Positions 24,614-34,976 of a stretch of 64,000 nucleotides of DNA are shown in pieces (the first letter of the stretch is position 1; each line of letters starts with the position of its first letter). The DNA is taken from assembly GCF_000611645.1 (NCBI RefSeq), contig NW_014013624.1:1-64000 (forward strand). Reading direction: 5' to 3'. The notes below the pieces were generated by a model. It ran no database searches. It worked only from the letters and a program-made list of their open reading frames with translations, and was not told where the DNA came from. This DNA is from Monoraphidium neglectum. Taxonomy: Eukaryota; Chlorophyta; Chlorophyceae; Sphaeropleales; Selenastraceae. The position numbers and the translations under genes were made by a program.

Positions 24614-25654
24614 GTTGCTGGTATTTGGGGATGTGTGGCGGACTGCGCTGGGACTTTCGAGAGCTCAAATGACAATATTATGTCTGTGTAACTTTATTTG
24701 TGGGATGCAGCAGCTATGTATGCTCGCCAGCGCAGGTGGTCGAAAGAAAACCCGGCCAGCTTCGTTAGGCGGGTGTGTGCGCTTCAGAGTGTCGTGCGTA
24801 TGTCGAGGTGAATAAATCTATACTACACTTCAACATACACACGTCCGGCGTCCAGGCGGCCTTGTCGAGCCGCTGCGCAGATCTTGCACGCGCCCAAAGG
24901 CGCAAGCAAACTCACAGGCCGTTCCGAAATCATTCTGAAAGCTGAGAACGTCAATGTAGCGTATTACAGGGCTAATGGTGGTCGCACTGCCGGCGGCGAG
25001 AAGGGCGTGTTCATACCTCTCACGGCTGTGGCAACAGGCACAGCAGCACGCATGCTCTGATGGGCCAGCCACCAGTAGGCGCTGCTTGATCACAGATGAA
25101 GACTCAATCTGCCGGACAGGCGTCAAATCGTCATCCACGTAAATAAAGGCATGTATGCGGCAGATTCCATCACCCTGGTGTCACTGAACTGTTTTGCAGT
25201 AGGCACACCGTGATGGTGAGGTGTCCCATCACTGGTGTTGCTTGATGGAACAGATGATTGGGCATTCCATGTACTCTGCGTTGGTAACACGGCACGACGA
25301 AGCAATTGAAATGTGGGGAAGCAGACGGTGCTGACAAGTCAAGGTCAACATGTTGGGTTTGTGTGACCGGCCTGTTGGTTCGAGGGCAGCGATGCCCCTT
25401 GCAGTGTATGCAGAAGGCACAGAAAGAGGAAGCAAAGAAGACGGGCGGGTGGCATCAAAATCAAGCACGGAAGTAGGTTGCTGTGGCGGGGGCACACGCA
25501 AACACCCAAAAGATGTGTGGGGTAAGACAGCTGCAAAGCACACATTTCTCGTGCGCGCAACCGCTGCATATGTTGATACAACATTCAAGGTAAAGTGCAG
25601 CTGCATTGATGCACAAACATCTAGTGTGGAGTGGATTTGTGTTGTCATCTTTGG
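24614..25654. other. Intergenic: METE promoter and rhomboid 3' flank
   Basis: Nothing firmly coding. A 102-codon minus-strand frame (25138-24830, starting MDDDLTPVRQIESSS) is open but has no recognisable features, and the region is less GC-rich than exons. Confidence 0.45.
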
Positions 25655-27266
25655 TCATGTCAAGGAGGGTTCGTTGCGGCTCTGCCGTGGCCGTGCAGGC
25701 GATGGCGTTGAGCCGACAGCCTGCTGCACGTCAGTCTCGGGTGCTACCTGCCTGTTGCCAGCGCCGCCGCCTGCATCGCCGCCCACCAGCGGCTGCCGCT
25801 CCATGCTGTCTGCATCATCATCACTGCCGCCCTCTCTCTGTGCAGCCCACCACCGTGCCACCGGCTGCAAGCGCGGCGCCAGAACGGCCTCCGCGGCAGC
25901 GTGCGCATTGGCTGCCGCCGCAACCACCGGTCGCGGCAGTCTGCAGCCGGTGCCAGCGCTCCACAACAAAGAGCCGCATGCGGCCCGACACTTCCAAACA
26001 TGCGGCCCGACACTTCCAAGATGTTTACCTTTAACTGCGGCGGCATGCGTGCCCACGAAGCCAAGCTCCACCGCTGTGCCACCACCCAAGCCGCAACAAG
26101 GCTGCTGCTGCTGCTGGCACAGCCGGCTCTTGCGCCAGCAGTGCGCATCTGTGCGGATTCCCATACATGCGGTGTCCTTAGTTGCGCGGCCACCGCGCCA
26201 CCAGCCCGCGCCAGCCCTTGGTACAGCGGGTGTGCCTCTGCCCATGCAAGCGCTGCGTCAGACAGCGCGAAGCCCTCAAGCAGCCCCGCGGCCCAGGCCT
26301 CGCCGGCCAGCAGCCCGGCCAGGTCGCCCAGCAGGGACGCGCCCGGCACGACGACTTGGGCGAGCGCCATTAGCGCCCAGAATGCCAGGGGTGCAGGCAC
26401 CCCGGCGCGCGCAAGCAGGCCTCTGGCCGTCGGGCCTTGCGCTGTGTTGTCGACCACCATGAGCCCAAACACAACACCAGCGCAGCCGACATCACAGGTG
26501 CGAAGGGCGCTCCACATGCCCGGGATGCTGTTTGCATGAATCAACGCGCGGGTTAGAGGTTAGTTGTGCTGGGTTGGTTGTGGGTTGAGGGATGGGCGAT
26601 GCCGCCGCGTGGTGAGGAACACGCCAAAAACGGACATGCACCGCAACGGCATGCGTTGGCCTAGAGGATCGTCACACAATGCGATAGCGCGAACTGTACG
26701 ATCGCCATTCCTCTGGGCGGTTGCTCACCTGAAGATGTAGGCCAGCGCCAGTAAGAGCGCGTCCGTAACCAGCGCCAGCACCAGTAGGCAGTGTGCAAAC
26801 GGCACACTGCCCGTCACACGCTTCCAGTTGGAGGCGACCGGGATGAATGCCACCATCTTGAGGACCAAGTGCATAATACCTCCATGCCAAACATGGGCTG
26901 TCAGCAGGCGCCACACTGCAGGTTGAGCATGGATTTTGGCACGCGAACAGGGATGGTCTGAGCAACTTTGAAGGTTCAGCGAGCACGTATGACTGTTGTC
27001 CGCAATGTGCGGCACGGTTTCAGGGGATGAATACCACCTTGCGCTGTCCTCACACAGCGTGCGTGCCGGCGATGTTGTTTGCGGTGCACTTGCGGCGGCC
27101 TGCTACTCACGCCCCATTCCCCTGCTGCAGCCGCACCCTGCAGGCGCCACACAACTAGCACTAGAGCCAAGCAGACTGCACGCCGGGCCCAAGGCGGTAG
27201 GATCAGCTGTGCCAAGAAGATGGACACGAGTGCTGCGCCGACCAACCTGAGGACACCAGCAGCCAT
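25655..27266 (-). CDS. RHBDL4/RHBDD1-type rhomboid, catalytic residues replaced (predicted pseudoprotease)
   Basis: Membrane protein of the rhomboid superfamily, closest in pattern to the ER-associated RHBDL4 group. Exons: 27266-27137, 26915-26729, 26527-26202 and 25911-25655, about 299 aa. The last junction (donor at 26201, acceptor before 25911) is the least certain; without it the frame runs on to 25744 as a 366-aa protein. TM1 is in LVGAALVSIFLAQLIL; VWRLLTAHVWHGGIMHLVLKM matches the first-loop/TM2 signature; CDVGCAGVVFGLMVVD sits where RHBDL4 has the GxSGVLFALKV Ser box; VVPGASLLGDLAGLLAG aligns with the catalytic His segment GTSFxGHLAGILVG. So Ser is Ala and His is Asp, and the HLxxN oxyanion Asn is Lys. 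The tail is acidic and Ser-rich (REGGSDDDADSMERQPL). Confidence 0.8.
25977..26019. repeat. 22-base tandem duplication
   Basis: The 21-base stretch catgcggcccgacacttccaa occurs at 25977 and 25999, inside the proposed last intron of the rhomboid gene. Confidence 0.85.
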
Positions 27267-27900
27267 GTCGCATTGTCAGGGCGCTGGTGCTTGCACGTCA
27301 GGCATCAGAAGGCAGCGTTGCCGGCAAGTGCGCAGCACTCATTGTTGCTCAGGCGCCAGTCCGCCGAGGACCGTGGTGAATTGCCGCAAGCCAAATCTGC
27401 TCTGCAATGCAAGGGTGGCGGGTTTGCAGCCTCATGCCCCGACGGGCGGTGTCGGATCGCCGTTGTGTTTGATCAGGCCCCGTTCCAGTTCTTGTGCGCC
27501 GCGGCGAGCCGCACCATCAACACCTCGGGTGCGCTCACTTGGTGACCACGGGCAAGCTGCTCCACCACTTTTGCAGCCCAGTCACCGCGTGATTGAGGTC
27601 CATGTCGCTTTTCGGGGGTTTCGAACGGCGTGCAATGACAACGTCCCGCAGGGTCGGAACGCCTGGTCATGGCAATATTTTCGTATATGATGCTGAAGTA
27701 CGGTAACATGTGCCTTCAAACACTCATGTTTGCACGTTTTTACCGTTGCCTGAACTTGCAGCATCCCCAGAGTGATCTCAACACGCATCCTTGCATCCTG
27801 CGCTTTTCTGCTTTTGCGTAATTTTTGAGCGAAGTACTTTACTGACAGCGGCGCAGGAGACTGCTCATCTTGAGAAGCGGCCAACCAATCCAAGACATCC
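27267..27900. promoter_or_regulatory. Divergent intergenic region (rhomboid - / Tim17-family +)
   Basis: 634 bases between two start codons in opposite directions, so it should hold both promoters. No TATA box stands out. The DNA is visibly less GC-rich towards 27660-27850. Confidence 0.5.
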
Positions 27901-28758
27901 ATGCCGCCCAGCCACAGGCGGCCCCTGTACTCGCAGTCGGATGTAGAGCAGGCGCTATCTGGTCCTGCGGATGGTCGCCTCGGCGATGGTGCACTCACCG
28001 GCGGTGCCAGCGACGCACTGCAACAGTCGCGGCAGCACGACCTGGACGGCCCTGCCCGGCTATTTCCGATGCAGCCCTGCACCGTCAAGGGGCTTGCCGC
28101 TGCCTTCTCCGCGGGGATGCTGGGCTACCTCTTTGGCTTTGTGCCAGGCGTCATCCGCCACCGTGCCAGCAAATGGGCTCTCGTGCACCTGGATGGCGTG
28201 CGCTCGGCGCAGTCGTTTGCCGTCATGAGCGGCGCCTACACTGCGGTGCACTGCATCTGCCAGCGCATCCGTGAAGTTGAGGACGGCTGGAACCGTGGCC
28301 TTGCCGGCTGCGCCACGGGTCTTGCGCTTGGCTGGGGCAATGGGCCCGCGGGCGCACTGCAGTCATGCGCCGGCATCGGCGGCCTGTCTTACCTCCTGGA
28401 TTTCGGGGGCACTGGCGCAGCCGAGGCGCGCGGCATTGGCCCACTGCTTGAAAGCGGTGCCGTACAGCGAGGCCGGCAGCTTGGCTGTGTTGACGACAGC
28501 AGCGGCGACCTGCGGCAAAAGCAGCGGGGGCAGGGAGATTTCAAACGGCAGCTGCGTGCTCTAGTCACCATGCCACCGCTTGCTTTCCTTGGGCAGTGCT
28601 GCAGGGTGGCCTACTTTGATGGGTGCGGCTGCAACGGCGGCACGGGCGGCGGTCTGGCGGGCTGCTGTACTGTGGGGCCAGGCCCGCTGGCTGTGGCTGG
28701 CGCTGCGAGCGAAGGTGGCATTTCGAGTGAGCAGAGGCGGCGGCGCTCGCGGCGATGA
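27901..28758 (+). CDS. Tim17/Tim22/Tim23 family protein
   Basis: A 285-aa protein read as a single exon. Residues about 60-165 have the family's membrane core: GLAAAFSAGMLGYLFGFVPG, SFAVMSGAYTAVHCICQRIR, then EDGWNRGLAGCATGLALGWG and GALQSCAGIGGLSYLLDF. The Gly-rich helices and the R-x(n)-D-x-x-N-x-x-x-AG-x-x-x-G pattern are typical of preprotein translocase components and related inner-envelope proteins. Members act in mitochondrial import (TIM22/TIM23), in complex I (B14.7) or in plastid envelopes; the sequence does not decide which. The Cys/Gly-rich C-terminal 110 residues are unlike the family and could contain an unrecognised intron. Confidence 0.8.
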   Translation: MPPSHRRPLYSQSDVEQALSGPADGRLGDGALTGGASDALQQSRQHDLDGPARLFPMQPCTVKGLAAAFSAGMLGYLFGFVPGVIRHRASKWALVHLDGVRSAQSFAVMSGAYTAVHCICQRIREVEDGWNRGLAGCATGLALGWGNGPAGALQSCAGIGGLSYLLDFGGTGAAEARGIGPLLESGAVQRGRQLGCVDDSSGDLRQKQRGQGDFKRQLRALVTMPPLAFLGQCCRVAYFDGCGCNGGTGGGLAGCCTVGPGPLAVAGAASEGGISSEQRRRRSRR

Positions 28759-29534
28759 CGCCGCCTTTTGATCTCTTGGCCAATGCAGCCTGGTTGAGGA
28801 GGTGTTGCGTGTGTTTTTTACTGCTGCTTTTTGTCACTCTGTGTAAGCAAGCCTGTCTCTCGCAGGTTGGGCGTGAGTCTGTGCGGGCATGTGCTATGAT
28901 GGCTGGCGCAAATCAAGGGTCCTGGGCCTTGGCTTGCACAGGAAAGGTGTTGGGCAATGCCCGCGTGCCCTTGAGACGTGGGTCAACATTTCCAGGCTGG
29001 TCAACACCTCACAGCACGTTGCTGATGGATGAAGTGCGGCTGGGCACCAGGCCAAATTCAGCGCTGCTTGGATGCATTATCTAGCCATGACGACGGTGGT
29101 GCCATACACCAGAACCCACCCCTACATGGCAGCAGTCACTGATGACAGGTCACGCACCCATGCTATACCTAGCAGCGCATACAGCTGGCAAAGTCCACAT
29201 GCAAATATCATGAATGTGCTATTGGATCGCTAGCTTGTAGGTTTGACAAACCCGAGCAGGGGAGAGGGAACGCTCACAGTGTCGGCCCTCGTCGGTTCAC
29301 GTGTGTGCGTGACCAAATTGGCGCCTACACAAGTGCAGGCAGGTTTCTTGATAACACCAAGGTCCTAGCGAAGATCAGGCACCTAGTCGGCACCAGCTCT
29401 GATCCAGGCATCAGGGATGATAGGAAAGCAAGCTAGAGGTCTTGTATGGAGCGCAGTGTTACTCATTGCTGGTGCAGCACTCGAGTTGAGCAGGTGAGCG
29501 AGCACGATCAGGACCTCCGCTGGATGCCACTTTG
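28759..29534. other. Intergenic: Tim17-family 3' UTR and PfkB promoter
   Basis: No gene seen between the stop at 28758 and the PfkB start. Open frames here are short and feature-less. Confidence 0.5.
28842..28846 (+). terminator. TGTAA poly(A) signal of the Tim17-family gene
   Basis: TGTAA 84 bases after the stop codon, at a normal distance for chlorophyte 3' UTRs. Confidence 0.55.
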
Positions 29535-32152
29535 ATGACCACTCCAGCCGTGCAGCGCTTTGCCGCCGCCGTGGGCCCTGCCCCGGATTCTGGACGCTCG
29601 TCATGATATACCTCGTGCTGCCTGCGGTCTGCTTGCAGGCCTGACTTGCTCATTGTGGGCAACATCACAGTCGACCTGGTGGATGGCACCACGCCAACGG
29701 TGGGGGCGCTGGTCGGGGGTGCGCCGTTGCCTGAGTCATGTTCATACCAGCGGCCCGGCTGTGACAGCGCAGCCGTGCCTGTCGATCTATGAATGCTCTA
29801 CGCCTGTGCCCGTTCAAGTTCTACAGATGCAGGGGCAACCGTTTGGTGAGTGCATGTCAGGTCCAGTCGCAGAAGCATAGCGTGCGCGATGATGCTGCTC
29901 ACTCACTGCAGGGAGGTGCTGTTTCATATGCTGCGGTGGCTGCCAAAGCCCTTGGTGCTTGGGCTTGCATCGTCACAGGTGTTGAGCTCTGAAATTTTGC
30001 GGGGTTGGCGGCCCTGCAAATGCTGGCTGTCGGGGACCTGCCAAGGAGGCCCAGCCGCATGTGCTGCGGCAGGGTGGCCGCAATGTGCCTGCCTGTTTGT
30101 GGATCAAGACGGTATCGCCTTCCCCTTTACAGTATCAGTTGCTTGCCACACCAGAATCGTCTTGTGCACCACGCTCCTGCCCCAGCACGCCCTGAAGCAT
30201 GCGCTCCCGTCCCATCAAGCGCGTGCAGTCGCGGGCCCCGAGGCACAGCTGGGTGTGTTTGATGGCCACAGCCTCAAGGTGGTGCCGGCCAACGAGACAC
30301 TCACCTTTGCACACACCTACCGGTGGTGGGGTGAGTGCTGTTTGCTTCCTTCTTAAGGGATGGCAGATATTGTGACATCCGCCATCGACTGTGCCGTGCC
30401 GTGCGTATCGCCCAGTGTGCGCGTGCGGCCCAACACCTCTTCAGGCTCACCCCCCTCAACACAGTGCTCCCCGGCCATCGCCACACCACGTGTCCCCCTC
30501 GATCTTGGCAGGGAACCACCGCAAGCTGCGCGTCACAGCCAACCCCAACATCACACTGACGCGCAGCGACGTGCCCTGGTGGTGTCGCCGTGCCCGTGCC
30601 GTGCTGCTGGGCCCCCTCACCCTTCACGACCTCGATGCCGGCTCCTTTGTGCGCCCTCAAGGTCTGCAACGCAGCCACTGCCAGGCCCGGATGGCATAGC
30701 CCTGGCGGTGGGGCTTGTCCTGCTCCTTGGGCCAGAGCGGATTGCATGTGCGGTTTGGCGAAAAATGTAGACCCGAAATTGCGCCGACGACCGTCCCGGC
30801 CGCGTCATCGCCCCCTCCCCGCGCGCACCACCCTCAGGCCTCCTGGATCGCCTTGTGTCTGGCGCCGACCACCAGCCCGTGGGCCTCATGGCTCAGGGCT
30901 TCCAGCGCAAGCTCGGGCCAGAGGGGGAGGTGCTGCCATTGACAGAGCCCTCGCAGCAACTCCTGGTATGCGCACGGACACTGTGTGTGCGTGGGTGTTG
31001 CAGTGCCTCAGTGGGTGGTGCTAACCCCTGCCGTTGGTGCGTGGTGCCTGCTGGGTTTAGCGGGGCTTGTGGCGCGGCCCGGGGGCGTTTTGCAACCGAG
31101 CGCGCCTGCTTTTTTGTGTCTTGTGCACTTGACTGGGCCTCTCGACGCAGGCAATCCCTGCGCTTGTTCCCACCCTTTCCTCACACCCACACAGGACGGG
31201 CTGGCACCGCGCGTGTCCTTGTTTTTGTCAGACGTTGAGACCGAATCTTGGCCCAAGGGAGCTGTCACACGCGTTGCCAACCGCACCGAGGCCACTCTGG
31301 TGACGCTCGGCGACAAGGGCGCACACAAGTTCCTGCCTGGAGCAGATGGGCCGCGGCTCATAGAGCCTGTCAAGGTGGGTGCTCCCACCACGCCATGCAT
31401 GGCTGGGTGCACGGCCCACCTCATCGACGTGATATTATACCAGAGCGCGTCTGCACCGTTGGCAAGGGGGCCCTGTCTTGTTGCGTGGTCACTGCTGCCA
31501 TAGCCCAGCGCTACAGCGGCGTCCCTCTCACCCTGTCCCGTTCAATTCCGCTGCAGGTCACGGCCATCGACACAAATGGCGCTGGTGATACGTTTGCCAC
31601 GGTCTACATGATCGCGCGCCTGCTGGGGGACCCGGACCCAGGCACAACGGCCAGCTGGTGGGTCAAGCGTGCTCGCCCAACCTTCGACGCTCCCCACCAG
31701 CACGGGCGCATGGGAGGCCCCTGTCGCGTGACCGCGCTGGTTGCACGCCTGGCGTCCTCACGGGCAACCAGCAAGCTGGACCCGCTGTGTCACAAAATAA
31801 CGTGGCAAGCTGTGATGCCAACATGCCCACCCCTGCAGCATCTAGCGTTCCAAACACCACCTCGCCTGCTGACCCGCCCCTGGGCACGCCCGCACTCGCC
31901 CTGATCAACAGGGCCGCGTCTCGCGCTGTCATGCAGCCCCAGTCGTGCAAGCCGCAATGCGCCCCATTGCTCATTGGCAGCGGCCCAATTGTCAACATTA
32001 CAATCACGGATCGCGCGCGCTTGTCGGCGGCCTCGCTGCTGCGCCGGGTTGGGCTAGCAACAGCGTCTGATGCACTTGCACGGCGGGACGGTCTGCAGAG
32101 CACATACGAGGCAGGGCTGCGGATGCTAGGCATAAGGCAGGGATCTGCTTGA
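29535..32152 (+). CDS. PfkB-family carbohydrate kinase
   Basis: Ribokinase-fold kinase of unknown substrate; the pattern is nearer to plant inositol 3-kinase/At1g19600-like proteins than to ribokinase proper, which is an inference. Exons: 29535-29599 (tentative), 29639-29699, 29912-29978, 30229-30330, 30512-30661, 30838-30965, 31195-31374, 31557-31657 and 31912-32152; 364 aa, phases consistent. Motifs: DLLIVGNITVDLVDG at the N-terminus, GGAVSYAAVAAKALGAW (PfkB signature 1 region), ATLVTLGDKGAHKF, and the catalytic signature 2 AIDTNGAGDTFATVYM with the base Asp in GAGD. The first intron would be only 39 bases with a GTCATG donor, so exon 1 may be wrong. Exon 2 onward is firm. Confidence 0.88.
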
Positions 32153-32576
32153 AGGGGGCCACTGCGGTACTGTTGTCTATCACAGGGACATGCTTGAAAG
32201 TGTCAGTTGGAGTTATGTGTTTTACGGGTGCTCCGGCACAAGTGCGATTTTGTCTTGGTTTTAGTGTGTGTGTGTGCTGATTTGAGAGTCCTGCTCGGGT
32301 GTTTAGTCCTTTGCCGCACATTGCGGCAGGCTGCGACATTGTTGCCCATTGCAGCCATGCAACTTGCAAGGCTATCCCCACCCCAATGCTCGTCAATCAA
32401 ACCCCGCCAGCCCTGGCATCGCACCTTCGTGGCAGCTTTGTAGAGAGGCTGATGGGGTTCCCTGCGCCCCCATCCCTCGCGCGCATGCCACTGACATAAG
32501 TAATCGGGCGTGTTACAATTTTGGAAACAAACACCGCACTCCGTCCATTACCAGCTTCAAGATATAAAGCTAGGTA
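32153..32576. other. Convergent 3' flanks of PfkB kinase and plastid L18
   Basis: No gene. It holds a GT-rich tract (about 32258-32280) and the L18 poly(A) signal. Confidence 0.5.
32513..32517 (-). terminator. TGTAA poly(A) signal of plastid L18
   Basis: TGTAA on the minus strand, 60 bases after the L18 stop. Confidence 0.55.
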
Positions 32577-33659
32577 TCAGAACTGGAGGCCGGCGCCGCG
32601 GGCGCCGTCTGCGAGGGCCTGGATGCGGCCGTGGTAGGCAAAGCCGCCGCGGTCAAACGCGACCTTGCTGATGCCAGCTGCCTGCGCCAGCTCAGCCACC
32701 TTCTTGCCCACCGCCTCCGCTGCCGACTGTGAGCAGGCAGGCGGTGCATGTGGGATCACATAAGAGATGAGAGGGGTGCAGGCGCATGCAGAGCACAGCG
32801 AAACCAGAGCCGGCACGCTGCTCCGCTGCTGCACAGGCTCACAGCCATGACACCAGCGGTACCTGCATGCACATGCGAGCACCTGTCCAGAAAGACCACA
32901 AACGAATGCCAGGGATGCTGCTAGTCAAGAAATGATCCCCGATCGCGGCCTCTACGCTACAGAGGCAGACGCCCCTGACGCCCGCAGGTCCACGCACCAC
33001 GGTGCCGCCGTTCCCCTCCACTGCCGCCTTGACGTCCGGGGTGAGGGTGGACGCCGCCGCCAGGGTGATGCTGCGGGTGTCGTCAATCACCTGTGGCATA
33101 TGTGCGAATTGTGCGGTAGCAGGTGCCAGTTGGGCACTCCCCGTGCCCATGCCACACATGCACACCAGTAGCAAGCCGACGCAGCGGTGCAACCATGCCG
33201 CTGCTGGGTTCGCACGGGCCACATGCTGGTTTGCAGCAGCCACTCTACAACCTACGCAAATCCAGCTTACATAAGGCACCACCAAACCATTGAAGCTGTC
33301 CCAATGTGGGTCGTTGCTGCCCGGAAGCGTGTGCGCCGCTGCTGCCGCCGCACCTGAGCGTAGATGTGCTGGTTCGACCGAAACACCGCCAGGCGCGGCC
33401 TCTCAGTGGTACCACTGACCTGTAGGGACACGGCGGGTCAAGAACGCATTGCCAGTGAGCGGAACCCCTCGCCACACAGCCACCGCGAAAGCGATAGCAC
33501 ACTGTGGCCTCTCAATCGACGCACCTTCTTGCGGATGCTCTGGTGCCGCTTGGCAGTACGCGCCTTGCGGCTGTCCTGACCAGCCTTGCACACCACGGGC
33601 GTGAAGGCGCGGCCTGCGCAAGAATGAGGCCGAAGCAATGCTGCGAGGTGAACGGCCAC
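32577..33659 (-). CDS. RPL18: Plastid ribosomal protein L18 (uL18, bacterial type), nuclear-encoded
   Basis: Binds 5S rRNA in the 50S subunit of organellar ribosomes. Four exons: 33659-33525, 33419-33354, 33090-32998 and 32726-32577, all phase 0, 147 aa. An N-terminal transit peptide of about 28 residues ([20 protein letters not shown]) is followed by the basic RNA-binding segment [20 protein letters not shown], then [20 protein letters not shown], and the C-terminus [20 protein letters not shown]. The mature part has the bacterial length of about 118 residues. Plastid rather than mitochondrial targeting is likely but not proven. It shares its upstream region with ALG10. Confidence 0.94.
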
Positions 33660-34086
33660 CAGGCGCCAATGGCCCTGCTGTAAATGCGCGTTCTATCCGC
33701 TTCAAAAACATACACATTGCTGCCAGACGCTCGCACCTGTGCTGGGCGCCGCACGAGCCACCGTGGGCATGGAGGTGAACATCGTGCCCGCTGCTGCCCG
33801 TGCCTTAGAACTTCAATTGTACCACGTAAGATGAACAACCTATTGCAAGACAATGTGGACAACTGCACGGACGGCGAGTCCTGCAGCAAGCAAGTGCACG
33901 AGCATCCAAAAGCCGAAATGCAAAAAACGCAGCCAGAACGCAGCATAGCGCTGCGTCTTTCAAGGCACCGACGTTCAGCGTGTATGATTTATTTGGCGTA
34001 TGTGTGCGCCATGTTTACGCGAAGTGCTGCACTTTAGATCACTTGATAGTTGTACTGTGCATAATCTTTCTTAGGAAGCAGCAGAA
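33660..34086. promoter_or_regulatory. Divergent promoter region (plastid L18 - / ALG10 +)
   Basis: 427 bases between opposing start codons; the part next to ALG10 is AT-richer. No specific element is identified. Confidence 0.5.
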
Positions 34087-34937
34087 ATGAACGAAACAAA
34101 ACTTGGTGGTTCAGGAACCCATCCGATCGCCTGGATGTCAGCTGCTTGGAGTGTGACGGTGCTGTCGCTGCTGCTGGCTGTGGTCGCCGTTGTCAACAAG
34201 CTTGCGCCCGAGGCATATATGGTGTGCACTGCGCAGCTGGAAGCGAGAGAAAGCACCTTCTGGTTTTTATGCCGTCGCAAAGCTGGCCCCTGCAGTTGGA
34301 GCCATGTGGCGCCTGACAACTGGCCTCAACAAGCCGGCTGTGCCGATTTTGCCATTGACCCCTGATGGTGGCTGCAGGACGAGCCATTCCATGTTCCTGC
34401 CACGCAACGCTACTGCGCGGGCGACTTTACCACGTGGGACCCCAAGATCACCACCTTCCCGGGGCTGTACGTCGTCGGCGCCGCCTATGCATGGCTGGCG
34501 CGCGGGCTGGCAGGCTGGGCGGGCATAAGGATGGTGCGTCCCGTTGGAGCAATGCTTTGAGTTTCACTCGCAAGACTTCTGCTGTATTGATATGCGTGTG
34601 TACGCATGCGCGTATGCCCGAATGCCATGCAACTGCCGCCTTGGCAGCGGATTGGCTCAAAGGCCCCCTCCCAACAATTGCTCGCAACCACAACAGCACT
34701 GAGGTATGCAGCCAACTGCACATCCAATCGCAGGAAGTAGCCTGCTCCACGGCCTACCTGCGCAGCCTCAACGCCATCCTCGCGCTCGCCTGCCTGCAGC
34801 TGGCGCACGCGGTCAGCTACGAGCTGCAGCGACGCTGCTGGGGACGCACGGCTGTCGGGCGGCGGCGGCAGCGGTTGCAGGACGAGGTGCAACAAGGCGG
34901 CCAGCAGCACAACAACCAGCAGCACGCCGCCCACCAC

Positions 34938-34976
<39 letters not shown>

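Noticed and set aside
24830..25138. 102-codon minus-strand frame beginning MDDDLTPVRQIESSS
   Set aside because: Open but isolated, with no signal peptide, domain or splice partners.
25350..26462. 370-codon plus-strand open frame
   Set aside because: It lies antisense to the rhomboid exons, shows no family features, and the translation turns Arg/Pro-rich over the rhomboid coding part.
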